Part shown: positions 24,206 to 36,980 of the stretch, one piece after another
How positions within the stretch are numbered: the stretch's first letter is position 1
Layout of the letters: each line of letters starts with the position of its first letter
NCBI RefSeq assembly: GCF_014898815.1
Contig: NW_026515455.1
Location: 372,001 to 436,000 of the forward strand
Source of the DNA: Panonychus citri
Taxonomy: Eukaryota; Arthropoda; Arachnida; Trombidiformes; Tetranychidae
Reading direction: 5' to 3'
DNA: 64,000 nt
Made by a program: the position numbers and the translations under genes
Notes under the pieces: model-generated
Told to the model about the DNA's origin: nothing
Databases searched by the model: none
What the model saw: the letters and a program-made list of their open reading frames with translations, nothing else

Positions 24206-24732
24206 TCTTATTAATCGAACTAAAAAACAATAAAAAAAAGAGAAAATTAATCAACAACAATAATCAAAACAAAAGAAGAAAATATTTACAAATGAAAAAT
24301 CGAAGAAAATCGATTTTTAATCGATGGACCGAAATTCGCCACCTGATGAGGTTACCTGGAGTTCCAATAGATGTCAGTTAGTCTCTTTCTCTGAAGGTGG
24401 ACACAGGTAAATATTTTTATATTCAATTTGAATTATTAACTGTTGTCCTGCTTAAGTACCACGCCTTAAAGTTTCATCTGAACAATTGTTAACAATTTTC
24501 CCTACAATTGTTAATCTGATTAACTAAATGGTTAATTTAGTGACTAATATGTTTACTAGAAATGTCTGTGAACATAAAAATTCAATGTGATTAATTAAAA
24601 CATCGTAATCATTTACGTTTCTTTATCATCTCTCTTTCATTTTTATTTTCCTATTTTTTGTTTTGTTTTGTTTTGTTTTTCTGGTTTCCTACCAAAAGTG
24701 AATAAACCAGCAACTAATATAACATCATCATC
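24206..24732. other. Divergent promoter region of RPC5 and Neurexin-IV
   Basis: GC-richer core at 24,330-24,410 including AATAGATGTCA at 24,366-24,376, an element resembling others upstream of genes in this window. The rest is AT-rich, with a TTTTG pentamer run near 24,656-24,680. The available space is too small to hide a discoidin-domain exon of the neurexin gene. Confidence 0.5.
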
Positions 24733-27700
24733 ATGACTTTATTTAGAATCTCATCTAGTGTGATCTTTACTTTTACTTTTCTTCTTCTATTATGTTGGTT
24801 AAATGTTTCAGGTGAAGAAATATTGAATCTCGATGGCCAATCTTTTGTGATTATGAAACTTGAAAGTTCATCATTCCATGATACAATTTCATTAAAATTT
24901 ACTACAAATTCAGCCAATGGAAATCTCATTTATAGCCGTGGAACTCAAGGAGATATTTTCTCTCTACGAATGCAGGATAATAAGATTGTGTTGTCCCTTA
25001 ATTTAGGAAATTCTGATCAAATTAACACCATCACTGCCGGTAGCCTATTAGATGACTCAAAAGAGCACAACATACTTATAACCCGAAATAATCGTGATCT
25101 CAATTTAACTGTTGATGACCATACAGTTAAGCATAAAATAACTGGCGATTCTGTGAGATTAGATCTTAATGATAAGGTGAGCCAATATTTTACCTTTCTC
25201 TCTCAAACTTACCTGGGTATTGAACTTACTCTGATAACTAATCATCTCTTTCTCTTTCCATTATGTTAAATAGTTTTACATTGGTGGATTACCTGCAATC
25301 TCAAATTATCATCATGTTGTTAGAGAAAATTTCACTGGATGTATTCGGGATCTTCTTATAAATGATACAAATATTGTCAAAGATTTAACAACAGAAAATT
25401 ATCTTGATGCCAGCACCAAGCCTGGAAATACTTGTTGGGTAAGATTCTTGTTTAAATTGTTGACAAACTCTGGAAATTATGTCATCTTGAGGTGTGACAA
25501 TGTTCATCAAGTTTCTCATTGTTCTGGTAAACAATTATATGATCTTATAGAAAATAATTACAAACGATTTTGGTGTCAAGCTTTTATGCTTCATGATTAT
25601 CAACCTATGATCTATTTGAGGCTTGATATATTTTCATAGATTTTTTATTTCTCCATCAACAACATGAAACTCCTTCGACAGAATCTTAAATTGTCGCTTT
25701 GTTTGTTGTTAATAGTGAAAGTTTTTCTTTAATCATGAAGAAAAGTTTGTCGTGGCCACTCAACCATTACTCCGAACTTCAGTAATCATGTTTCATTCAG
25801 ATAATTTGATTGGGATTGTTTCAGCTCCAATCTCTTCAATCTTCACTATCTATTCCAATTAAGCAATTAGCTATTGGAATCACATTTCTAAATATTGTGT
25901 TTCTTTCTTTACAACAATTTTGATACTTGAATACAAATTAATTTCTTTTCCATGTTTCCTTTATCCACAGTTGAAAAATCTTCCATCCATTACATTCCGA
26001 GCAACTTCAGCTTACATTAAAGTCGATACACCGATCAATGATGGATTAGATATAAGTTTCGATTTTCGAACCTTCAATGAAGATGGTGTTTTATTGTTCC
26101 ATCGATTTTCAACCGATGGCTATATTGCTGCTTCTCTTAATAAGAGAAAATTATTGATTAACTTGGAAACACGGGAGACCAATCGTTCAGCTTTACTTCT
26201 TGAACCATTCCATAATAAGAATCTAAATAATGGCTTTTGGCATAATTTACAAATCAGTTTTAAAACAAATCAATTGAGAATCATTGTCGATGGTCAAGAG
26301 TCTATCACCCGAAGGAAAATGTCAATTCAAAGTGGTCAATATTATGCAATCGGTGGGGGTTGGTTCAATAAGCCTGGTTTCATTGGATGTATTCGTAATC
26401 TTAATGTTAGTGATATATTGATTGCTCTTGATGAATTGACTCCAGATCGCATAATATCAACTTATCCTAGTGATGTGTTTCAAAATGCTTGTAAAATGGT
26501 TGATCGGTGTCATCAGAATCCTTGTGAACACAATGGTATCTGTAGACAAGATCACGAATCTTTTACATGTGACTGTACAAATACTGGTTATACTGGTGCC
26601 GTTTGTCATGTTCCTGCTTACTCATTGTCCTGTGATGCCTATCGAATTGAACATCCCGTCCAACAGAAACAAAGTATTATGATTGATGTTGATGGTAGTG
26701 GTCCTTTAGAACCATTCCAAGTAACTTGTCAATTTCATGGTGATCGAACTCAAACCTTCCTTCATCACCGAAACGAAGCTCCAACTGAGGTTACTGATTA
26801 CGAAGAGCCCGGATCATATCAACAAAATATGATTTACAGTGCTGATTTTGACCAGATCACCGTTTTAGTGAACAAATCGTATACATGCAAACAATTTATT
26901 AAATATGAATGTAAAAATGCGCGTCTTTTCAACACCCCGTATACTTTACAGAAACATTTTAAACCATTCACTTGGTGGATGAGTAGAAACAACCAGAAAA
27001 TGTCTCATTGGGGAGGGTCACTTCCGGAATCTCGTAAATGTAAATGTGGACTTTTTGGTAACTGTCGAGATCCTTCCAAATGGTGTAACTGTGACTCGAT
27101 GGGTAGTCACGAATGGGGAGTTGATGAAGGAGATTTAACAGATAAAGAATTTCTGCCAATTCGATCAATTCGTGTTGGTGATACAATCAAAGCGACACCA
27201 GAGAAAAGAGCTCGATTTACAATTGGACCTTTAATATGTGAAGGTGATCAAATGTTTGACAATGTTGTTACTTTCAGACAACATGACAGTATCATTCCTG
27301 TTCCCATTGGGGAAATTGGTTTCTCATGGGACATTTATCTACAATTCAAGACCACAGTTGAATATGGTGTTCTTTTGCACGCTCGAGGTCCAACTGATTT
27401 TATCAAATTGACAATCATCTCATCAAAGGCAATACAATTTGTCTTAGATTGTGGCTCAGGTAGTCAAAAGATTGAGGCTGAAACTCCTTACAAATTAAGT
27501 GACGACAATTGGCATTCAGTTTTAGTCGAATGGAATCAAAAAGAGGCCACTCTTTCGATCGACGGAAAATTGATGCACAAAGTGACCAATAGTATGACCA
27601 AACCCAGACCCATGGAGTTGAAATCGCCTTTGATTGTCGGTGCTTCTGTTGAAGAGAAAGAAGGTTACCTGGGATGTTTACGTGCCCTTTCAATCAGTGG

Positions 27701-28748
27701 TCAATTCGTTGACCTTGCAAGAATTGCCAAAGAAGGTGACTCAGGAAGATCCTTATATGGTATAACTCCAGGCTGTGTTGGAAAATGTCAATCAAGTCCA
27801 TGTTTAAACAACGGAACCTGTTATGAAAGATATTCTAGTTACAGTTGTGACTGCCAATGGACAGCATTCAAAGGCAGAATCTGTGCCGATGAGTTTGGTG
27901 TTAATCTTAAAAGTGACAATTTTATCAAGTATGATTTTGAGACGACACTTTCAACTTTGGAAGAGTTCATTAGAGTTGGTTTTACAACAACCGAAAACAA
28001 AGGTCTTATTCTTGGCGTTTCATCTTATTCTGGTGAATATCTCAATCTAATGATGTCAACCAGTGGTCATCTCCGACTCGTATTTGATTTTGGCTTTGAA
28101 AGACAAGAATTGATTATTAAAAATGAAAACTTTGCCCTTGGCCAACATCACGATGTGATAATTAAAAGATCTGATCTTGGAAGACGAATAACAATTATGG
28201 TTGATGGATACGAACCAATTGTTTATACTTTCAACATTGCCGATAAAGCTGACGCTCAGTTTAATCGTTTGAAGAGTATTTATGTTGGTCGAAATGAAAC
28301 TATGTCCACGGGCGATGGTTTCGTCGGTTGTATTAGTCGAGTCTCATTCGACGATCATTTCCCATTGAAGAGACTTTTCCAACAAGATCGTCGATCAAAT
28401 GTTTATGCCTATCCTGATCTCGATTCAGTTCGTGAGGACTCTTGTGGAATCGAATCAGTTACTCATCCACCAGAGGAGCTTGAAACTCGTCCCCCACCAT
28501 TAGGCTCTCGAAGTGCAGCTCAAGGCGATTCAGGGCCAGTCATTGCAATCGTTGGTGTAATTGTTACCTTAATTGTTGTAATTGTTGTATTAGCCTTAAT
28601 GTTTAGTGGCCGATTCATGGCACATCATAAGGGCGACTATGTAACGCACGAAGATAAAGGAGCAAGAGATGCTCTGGATCCCGACATGGCCGTTGTTATC
28701 GGCAAAACTGGACCTGATATAACAAAAAAGAAAGAATATTTCATTTAG
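24733..28748 (+). CDS. Nrx-IV: Neurexin-IV / Caspr-type septate-junction protein lacking the discoidin domain
   Basis: Three exons, 24733-25176, 25274-25438 and 25971-28748, all phase 0, encode 1128 residues. Nrx-IV is a transmembrane protein of septate junctions that works with Contactin and Coracle. Order by residue: signal peptide 1-27; laminin-G 1 (28-203); laminin-G 2 (205-380); EGF (383-420, CHQNPCEHNGIC); fibrinogen-like region (425-625) ending near SIRVGDT; laminin-G 3 (630-800); EGF 2 (808-843); laminin-G 4 (845-1030); transmembrane helix (about 1060-1083); cytoplasmic tail. The tail has GDYVTHEDKGA (band-4.1-binding type), ALDPDMAV, and ends EYFI, the PDZ ligand of Nrx-IV. Caspr/Nrx-IV proteins normally begin with an F5/8-type (discoidin) domain. 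Here the signal peptide runs directly into laminin-G 1, and no room exists upstream. Intron 25439-25970 contains no convincing extra exon. Confidence 0.93.
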
Positions 28749-29795
28749 ACACATAACAATTAATTATTAATCATCATTAAGTCCATGATCTTTTTCATCT
28801 CAACTTTCCTTATCCTTTTCCCATATTTCTCATCACCATTTTGCACTTAATTATCTCCCTAATTTTTTGACGTACCAATTAGTGGTACATTGTTAATATT
28901 ACCGATTATTGTGTCGAGTTGATTTGATTGTTTCTTTTGATTACAAACAACTCGCAGCTTTTTAATCAATGTTTTGTGACATATCTATTTTTTGCCAAAC
29001 CCTCACCGCCCAAACACCCACTACTAATTACAACTCCGTCCAAACTAAACCTATTATGCTGAATTAGCATCAATAAGAATTACGGTAAACAAAAACAAAG
29101 CAATCAAAGTCCAATCAAGCATCAAAAACACGCATATGAACACTAATTGGAAGCAATTAAGAAACAAATCAACAACTAAACACATTTTCACTCAATCTCA
29201 CAACTCATAATTTTTTATACTTGAATAAAATTTTGTTATTTAACTTCAAATAAAATGTTTATAATTAATTTAATTCGGTTAATCATTACAATCGATTAAA
29301 AGTAAACATTGACAATCGAGTAATTAAACAATAACAAACAGGAACAATCAACATTGACAAGTAGATCCATCAGTTGATTGTTATTTAAACAAGTGAGGAA
29401 ATAATTTGGATCATGATAGAGAGTAAACTTGTTGATTTAATTGTGAAAGGTTCCCTTCAAATGAATTACTTTTAATTAAGATCAATTTAATATAAATGAT
29501 ATAAATTTATTGAGATTATGATTTAATGATAAATTTACAATTTTCTAGAAATGGATTAAGTGTTAAAAACAATCAAAAATTTGATTGTTGAAAATGCGTG
29601 AAATATAATTTTAAATTACAAAAGTAATTAAGATTGACAGAACGAAAGATTTAACAAATTTAACAAGTCTATTAAAATTATGAAGAAAAACAACAATTTA
29701 GAGGAATATGATCAACTTAAATTGTCGAGAATTAAAAAAGTTTCAAATTAAATTGAGTAAATTGTGAGAACGAAATAAAAAATTAATTATTGTTA
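28749..29795. other. Tail-to-tail intergenic region
   Basis: About 1 kb of AT-rich sequence between the stop codons of Neurexin-IV and the nucleoside transporter. It must hold both 3' untranslated regions. No ORF, RNA gene or repeat family was recognised. Confidence 0.5.
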
Positions 29796-32700
29796 TCACA
29801 TTGGAGCGACTGTTGTGATATTGAAATTTGTTGTTGTTTCTGTGTAAAGTAGTCCAGCCATGGAAGCGCTGATGAAGGTCACTAATGATCCTGCGATCAT
29901 CGCTCGAACGGCCATCGACGCTAATTCTGATTTCCGATGAGGAATTAAACTGCCAAGTCCTCCCATTTGAATTCCAATGGCACAGATATTTGAAAAGCCA
30001 CAAAGAGCAAAAGTCGCAATCACTTGGGATCTTTCCTGTTGAATGATTAACAATTAATATCCTTTCATTGATATTTAATTGTCGTACTTACTGACAGTTG
30101 ATTAGTATCTTTCATCTTTGCCAATTCAGTATAAGCAACAAACTCATTGAGAAATGTTTTCAATCCCAATAACTGAGCCACTTTTTCAGTGTCTTCCCAT
30201 TCAACTCCCATCACCCAGGCCATTGGGATGAAGAGTCGAGATAAAAGCCACTAATTAAATGAAATAACAATTAGATTTTCACCAAGACAATTAACCAACG
30301 GTCCATTTATTATAATATTTACCGTAAAGTTAATGTAATCAGCATTGACCAATGAACCAAACCAAGAAACGATTGAGTTTAACAAAGACACAAACGCAAG
30401 TAGAGCAATCAAATTAGCGGCGATATTTGCACAAAGTTTAACAGCCTGAGCAGCGCCATTAGCACCCGCTTCAAGTGCATTTCTGTCCGTTCTTTTTTAA
30501 ATCGATAGTGGAATTGCAATTAGTCCAATATTTCAATCAAATCAACTAATCACTTACCCTTTTTCAATTTGAATATCTTCCGACTTTGTTTTACTTTTCT
30601 GTGTCTCTGGAAAAACCAATTTTGATATACCAAGAGATGCTGGTGCAGCCATGACAGAGGCAGATAATAAGTAACTGGCATTGATCTGATTAAGACAATT
30701 AGATGTTAATTAATTCATTAGCTTAATTGTGATTCATTGATAAACATTATTCTAAGATAGGGAAACATGACAAATCAATATTGGACAGGAAGGAAATGAT
30801 TAGACAATTCAATACATCTCGCAAATCACTTGTAATCAATCAATTAGTCAGTCAAATAATTTAAATTAAGGGCAAAATTTTCACAATTTAGATGATCAGA
30901 GTGATTAAAAGTCAATTGCCTTTTAAAAAATTTCAATCAAAATTACTTTTGATTAAAAGGATCATCGAAACCTTGAATTGACATAAACATGCAAATTGAT
31001 AGCAATTAATTTGTTTGATAGTGAACCAGGTTTGGTTAATTGACTTAAATTGTGATGATTTATGTAATTAATTTGACTAACTCTTCAACTAATCAACTAA
31101 CCTTGAATCTTTTTCATGCTCTTGAACTTCATGATCAGTTGATCAGATTATCGTTTAAATTATCACAAGTATTACAATGAACAGTTTTAGAAATGATTGT
31201 CTACAAAACTCAATAACTTGTAACAATTAACCAAATCAGTTTTATCATCAAGTGGAAGATTAATCTTAGAAACTTGAGAATCAGAAATTAACTCATCTAG
31301 AAAACACCAAAAGATTAATTGTTACCAATATAAATTTCGCACCCGATCGATGTTCAAGAGGAATTGAGATTATCAATGATTGTAAAAAATTAGAAAACAA
31401 TTGATTACTAATTCGGTATGGAAATTAATTGACAAATACAAATGTATGATTCACGAATGGAAATCAAACTTAAACACCAATACATTGCGACAGAAACATT
31501 TTTAAAACGGTTAATGGTTGATTTAGTTGCTCAACATTGATCAATCTGATAGATTACAATTAGAAAGCTATTTAAAGTATCGAATTTCAATTAATTGATT
31601 GAGAGTTATGTTAGCTAATGATTAATTAATCAGTCAATTCATCATTTGAGTCAGGTATCTGAACCTAAAAGGTTATTTGAAAGTTTCAAGTTAGACTAAT
31701 AAAGTAATTTAAATTGTTCAAGTTAACTATAAATACAATGAAAATCCCGAACGATTGTGTTTGTTGTTGTTATAATTAAGTTAATCTAAATAATGGTAAT
31801 TAAATCGTTCCAGAAAACCATATGATCGAATGACAATATAACTTAAATTGCTGATAAATCCTTGTAATTTTTCACGATAAATAAATCAAAATAATTGAGA
31901 AAAATGGGAAATTAATAATGAAACTAATCAATTAACTTAATTGGACCTCTAAATTGGACGAAGCATGAAAAAGCATTAGAGATGAATGATAAACAATCAG
32001 TGATAATTGATCAATATTCAAGATAATATTAATAGAAAGTCACATGAACTTGAATAATAACAATTAAATAGATGAATGGATGTAAAGTTAAGCAAACTGA
32101 TTAACTGATTTACTTACTCCAAAGTTGATATAAGCTGCTAAAACTGATCCAGCAATCGTGGAGAAACCTTCAGTCATAACGGCAAATAGTTCTGATTGTG
32201 TCATTAATTGTAGATAAGGTTTAATCATCAATGGAGTTTCAGTCTAAATAGGATTGAGAATTAGTTAATTAAACTGCAATTTAATAGCTGATCAGTTGTA
32301 GTTCATACCATTCCCAAGAAAATGTTTCCAGCAGCGGCGAGAGACTCACAAGCCGTTGATCCAATGGTGACTTGAAGAAACCAGCCAAGTTTAACTACAG
32401 CGATTTGCATTATACCGAAATGATATAAAACCGATACAGTAAAACTGAAAAATATGATAATCGGCAAGACCTAGAACAGAATTAAAGTTAATTGTATCAA
32501 TTGGAACAGTTCAAGAATCAATATTAATCGATTACCTTAAATGCGAAAACACTTCCTGTCCCATTACCATCAACGAGACTTCCGAAAACAAATTCTGATC
32601 CTTTATCGGTGAAGTTAAGGAAAGTGACAATTTTATCACCGACACATTGGAAAATTGATTTGCCGATTTGAGTCTTAAGAACTAAATTGGCCATGAGAAA

Positions 32701-33899
32701 TTGGAAACTAATTCCCCAGATAACTTGACCCCATTGGACTGCAGGTCGATTGACCGATAAGAGATATGAGATTCCTATGAAAATGAATATTCCACATGCA
32801 GAGATGATCTTTTTACTGTTGTTTCGAGAGAGATAAATAGTGTAAATGACGAATAAAATTATGATGGTGCTAAAAGTAGCTAAGCGAATGTAACCATGTA
32901 AATTTGGCTTCGATTCGATTGATCTTAGAACTGGTCGAATGAATTTCTTATGAATCGGTCGGATGATCAACTTTTTCACCGCTAAATAGTAAATGGCAAC
33001 TCCATAGGCGATACAGGTAATTAAGACCAAGAATTTGATTCCATCACAACATGACTTTGACTGAAGGAGAAAAATTGAAAGTTGATTGATTAGTTGAAGC
33101 AAAGAAAATTACTATTATCGTTGTGTATTCACCTTTGTCCAAGTCTTTCGTATGGCAATGACAATGTAAAGATTGTACAATAGAAAGGCGATTAATTTGA
33201 TCACAGCACAATTTGACTTTATCAAGTTAATTACTCGTCGAGTGATATAGTTTACTGGATCTATGGGATAGTCTTCAGGTAATTGTTTATCCGGAAAATC
33301 AGATTTAATTGTATCTTCTAAGAAATTTTGTTTCAGAGCAATTAACTTTGGATCCTAGTGGAGAAATAGATTCAAGTTTTAACCACAATTTAATAGGTGA
33401 TCATGATTAGTTATTTACTTACAAATTCATCAGATTTTTCCTTTTCCAATTCGTAGGCAAGATTAAGATGAGCTTCTCGGGCACAATTAGAATAATTATC
33501 GAATAGATTATAGCTTTTATTGTATTTTGACCGACCATCAATGTCAATTGGATGAGAGAAAGTATCATCAGATTCAATCGGAATTTCACTAATTGTTGAC
33601 GGGACAATTGATGAGATCGGAAGGGAACCTCGATGATCCAAACCTGATCTTGATCGATTACCTGAAGTACTTAATGACAATGATCGAGCAAATCTACCTG
33701 ATGACAGTGATGAATTATCGATGATTGAACAATCACGGATATTGGAATTAGGAAAATAAATTCCATGATGATTAAGATTATTATGATTGGGATGAAGAAG
33801 ATTTGGATTTAATTGATTTCCATCAATAGAATCATTCACGATTCTTTCACTATTCTCCATTGATTCTTTCATTGGGTTAAAAGGACAACCTGAGGTCAT
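29796..33899 (-). CDS. Concentrative nucleoside transporter (SLC28/CNT family)
   Basis: Nine exons: 33899-33423, 33354-33133, 33060-32536, 32470-32309, 32243-32118, 30685-30558, 30482-30323, 30250-30092 and 30035-29796. Phases all agree and the product is 732 residues. CNT proteins import nucleosides with Na+ or H+. Diagnostic blocks are VQWGQVIWGISFQF, GSLVDGNGTGSVFAFK, VLPIIIFFS, ACESLAAAGNIFLGM, SELFAVMTEGFSTIAGSVLAAYI, the LLSASVMAAPASLGISKL loop, NEFVAYTEL and FALCGFSNICAIGIQMGGL. A long serine/asparagine-rich cytoplasmic N-terminus (about 230 residues) precedes the first membrane helix, somewhat longer than in human SLC28A3. The fifth intron (30,686-32,117) is 1.4 kb of AT-rich filler with no exon seen. 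The acceptor of exon 7 has a poor pyrimidine tract but keeps the frame. Substrate cannot be read from the sequence. Confidence 0.92.
30686..32117 (-). other. Large intron of the nucleoside transporter
   Basis: 1,432 bp, far larger than the other introns of this gene (about 55-90 bp). AT-rich with repeated CAATTAAT-type words. No ORF or RNA gene is recognisable. Confidence 0.7.
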
Positions 33900-34718
33900 A
33901 AGAGTCACAAAGGGAAAAAATAAATTGTCACTGTTTTACCTGTTGTTGGCTAATCAACAGTTAATGATGAAAATTTTTTCTTTTATTGAGAAAAATTAAA
34001 AAATGAATCGACGTCCGCTAGATGGCGACACTTAATTCGATTTAAAGTAAAACAGAAAATCGAATTGCCTTCCACCTATTGGACTGAAAAGTAACTAAAC
34101 AAATTCTATTGTTTTTTAATTCAATTAACTCGGAGAAGAAAAAAATTATCACTAGACTATTGATTATCAATTAATCAATTGGAGTAAATTGTTTGCTCCA
34201 ATTTAAATTGAAACAATTTTAAAGTGAAGGTGAACAATTGTCATCAAGTGAAAGTCACATTACATTGATAACAATTGAAATGAAAGTTAATCTGTTACTT
34301 GAATCATTTGTTTTTCTTTGTTAAGTTGATTAAGTTAATCTTTAAATCAACTAACTTGATAGCCTAAATTAATGAGCTTAATTCGGTCATTGGTTAATGG
34401 AAAGGTGCTTATCTTGCTGGATTAATTTGTCGTTTATTAGTTGATTTACAATCGATTCTACTTGATTGTAAACGAATTGGGATCAGAAAAGTATTCGGAT
34501 CTTCCTCAGGTAAGATATGGACTCGTTACTGTTTGTTGATTTTTTCTCTTCTGTTTTTATCTTTGACTATTAATTGAAAACACTGTTTACCTTAAACATT
34601 TGGTAATTATTGTCATTATTTTATTAAAAATGATCAATATTTAGAATCAATGTTAACCATAAACTGATGCCATTCATCTAATGTGTATTCTTTGTAGGTC
34701 CAATCTCTTTGGTACATC
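33900..34718. other. Divergent promoter region, including the 5' UTR intron of the zinc-finger gene
   Basis: Lies between the start codons of the SLC28 gene (-) and the C3HC3H gene (+). A GC-richer site CGCTAGATGGCGACA occurs about 120 bp from the SLC28 ATG. On the + strand a probable 5' UTR intron runs from GTAAGA at 34,510 to TTTGTAG at 34,698, ending 20 bp before the ATG. No other gene is seen. Confidence 0.55.
34016..34030. promoter_or_regulatory. CGCTAGATGGCGACA promoter-proximal site
   Basis: A GC-rich word in AT-rich sequence about 120 bp upstream of the SLC28 ATG. The TAGATGGC core recurs at 42,249 (reverse), 42,731, 42,773 (reverse) and 45,148. It resembles CTCF-like or other zinc-finger insulator and promoter sites of arthropods, but the factor is not known. 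Confidence 0.4.
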
Positions 34719-36980
34719 ATGATGCATCCACATTCAAGTCATCACACTAATAATGGTAATCACTCAAACCATCACCATCTTCATGTTAATCACCATTTAC
34801 CATTTCATCGGAATAACAAGCACCATCACTGTCAAGAAGATCTCTTCCAATCTTATACAATATTCTCTTCATGTGATGAAGATGATTCATCATCTATTAT
34901 TGATGATGTTAAACCTTTACCCTCCTTGACTATGTCAAACCGCCTGATGATCACTCAAGATTTAAAGATGAGTGAGATCCGAAGCCAATTGATCTCACAT
35001 AAATTATTGTTGACCAATTTAATCAAGGTGAATGAATCTGAAGTAAGGAATTTGATTAAATCTACCAAACAACGAATTAAACAAGATGATTTACTAGATG
35101 AACCTGGTCAAACTTATCTGGATAAGATTCTAGAGAAAAGTCGCAATTCAAGAATAAGCTCAAAGTTCCCACAAAATGTGATGAGTATTAAGAAAGGAAT
35201 TTGCTGTTTTGAAGATAATCTATGTAAATGTGACAAACCATCTCTTCCATTTAGTAGACATTGTCAACGACACATTTTATATAATGTTGATCAATTGCTT
35301 TTTGTAAGATGTACAGCCAAAGATAGTGAAACATCAGCCCAATGTTGTAATCCATCATTAGATGTATTCAGGGATGAGCCTCTTTGTAATCATCACTTGC
35401 ATAAGAAAAGCTTAATCTCCCCTTGTATCCAACCAGAGGAAGACAATTTAAAAGCCAATAATTTACTTAATGTTGGACCAGTTTCGGGTAAAGGTAAACT
35501 GCTAAGTGGACCTGGTAGACATGGTAAAAGAACTAAGAAACGTCGGAAATTAACTGGTGGTAAAGGCATTCCAGGTTCGATTGACAATGTTGATAGTTCT
35601 AGTTTATTCTCTCAAGACTCAACCGATAGCCATTTTGTTAATACAAATAATTGTGATACTTCTAAAATACATTTATCAGCAATCAAGACTGAACCAAATG
35701 ACATAACAACATCAACCTCTCTATCAATCGCAACTGTTCAACCGAACCAACAACAACAATCTTCTATATTATCTACCATTCCTCAAGCAATGTCACTTCA
35801 AATCAATCGACATCACCTTCATCATCAGCCAATTCAGCCACAGCCACAAATCGCATCACAACCACAACCACTTCAACATCTTCCCACTTCCACAGTTGCG
35901 TCTTCACATCTTTCTAATGGAAGAGGTGCTCATGGTAATTTATCCACAATTCCAAATGCAGCTCTTTTAATCCGTGGAGACCAAACAAGTGTAGCCCAAA
36001 CATTAACTTCTTCAGTTCCTGTTGTGTTACCTGGAAATGGAATCATCCCTGGTCATTTAGGCGGTTGTGTCACCTCATTGGCGCAAAGTGATGAAGCTCT
36101 GGTCGCATCTTTGGTCGCTGAATTGCCACCTCTTTGTGCAGAAAACGGTCCTGAACCTGAGCCTCCAGGATTTGTTGATGCTGATCTAACGGAAGTGTTA
36201 AAAATACCTGATGATGCATTTAACGATCTATTTGTTGACAATCTTAAGAATGGTGATATTCCAAGTAAAGAAGAGTCGGAAGCGCTGGAACAAGCTTTAG
36301 CTGCTGTCAGTAAGAATGTACAATATCTTTCGGTGGCAGCGGCCGCAGTTGGCGGAAGCTCAAGATCATCTGTAAATAATTTACCCAGAGAAGGAGTTAC
36401 ATCTGTTACTCCTACAACTGTGATTAATGGTGATTCCAATTATTATTCTCATCAAACTCAGCATCACAATCATAATCACAATCACCACAATCATCATCAT
36501 CATCATCATCATCAACATCATCATCATCATGGTACAGTTAATGGGGAATTACCTCAACTTTCACATCATCAAACATCATCTGTGACAACATTAACAACTC
36601 CATCACCTCAATTAACGCACCAACAACAACAATCATCCCAATCTGTTCAACAAACGCCAATACAACCCTCACCTCCTATTGGTTCTTCTGTTCCAAGCTC
36701 TTCGGTTGTTTCTCAGTCACTAATTTCTTCATCTACATCTCATGATCTAACAGGTCGATCGATAACAAATGCGACATCATTAAACCTCAACGAGAATGAT
36801 ATTCTTGGTTTGGCAAATAATATTTTAACTTCATTGACAACGGAACAACAACAACAGCTCAATGGACTAATTGATGGAGCTTTAGCCTCAGGATCATTAA
36901 CATCACCTACAATTAAATCAGCTTTGGCATCTTTATCAAGTTTACCTCAAGAAAGTGAATCTTGTGAGGCGCATTTGTGA
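34719..36980 (+). CDS. C3HC3H zinc-finger protein, INO80D/KANSL2-like
   Basis: A single coding exon of 753 residues, starting at either of two adjacent ATGs. At about residues 157-228 it has the cysteine/histidine pattern of the zf-C3HC3H potential DNA-binding domain shared by INO80D and KANSL2: CCFEDNLCKC, PFSRHCQRHIL, QLLFVRC, then QCCNPSLDVFRDEPLCNHH. Near residues 480-540 a second conserved-looking block reads VDADLTEVLKIPDDAFNDLFVDN and KEESEALEQALAAVSKNVQ. The rest is low complexity: a histidine/asparagine-rich start, a basic patch KRTKKRRKL, a poly-His run near 36,480-36,530, and glutamine/serine-rich segments. The role is likely as a subunit of a chromatin complex (INO80 or NSL). I favour INO80D because one C3HC3H unit is visible, but cannot decide. 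Confidence 0.7.
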   Translation: MMHPHSSHHTNNGNHSNHHHLHVNHHLPFHRNNKHHHCQEDLFQSYTIFSSCDEDDSSSIIDDVKPLPSLTMSNRLMITQDLKMSEIRSQLISHKLLLTNLIKVNESEVRNLIKSTKQRIKQDDLLDEPGQTYLDKILEKSRNSRISSKFPQNVMSIKKGICCFEDNLCKCDKPSLPFSRHCQRHILYNVDQLLFVRCTAKDSETSAQCCNPSLDVFRDEPLCNHHLHKKSLISPCIQPEEDNLKANNLLNVGPVSGKGKLLSGPGRHGKRTKKRRKLTGGKGIPGSIDNVDSSSLFSQDSTDSHFVNTNNCDTSKIHLSAIKTEPNDITTSTSLSIATVQPNQQQQSSILSTIPQAMSLQINRHHLHHQPIQPQPQIASQPQPLQHLPTSTVASSHLSNGRGAHGNLSTIPNAALLIRGDQTSVAQTLTSSVPVVLPGNGIIPGHLGGCVTSLAQSDEALVASLVAELPPLCAENGPEPEPPGFVDADLTEVLKIPDDAFNDLFVDNLKNGDIPSKEESEALEQALAAVSKNVQYLSVAAAAVGGSSRSSVNNLPREGVTSVTPTTVINGDSNYYSHQTQHHNHNHNHHNHHHHHHHQHHHHHGTVNGELPQLSHHQTSSVTTLTTPSPQLTHQQQQSSQSVQQTPIQPSPPIGSSVPSSSVVSQSLISSSTSHDLTGRSITNATSLNLNENDILGLANNILTSLTTEQQQQLNGLIDGALASGSLTSPTIKSALASLSSLPQESESCEAHL

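Noticed and set aside
25439..25970. Extra exon in the second Neurexin-IV intron (63-codon frame at 25,448)
   Set aside because: It begins inside the intron after a good donor, does not resemble laminin-G sequence, and skipping it joins the flanking exons correctly.
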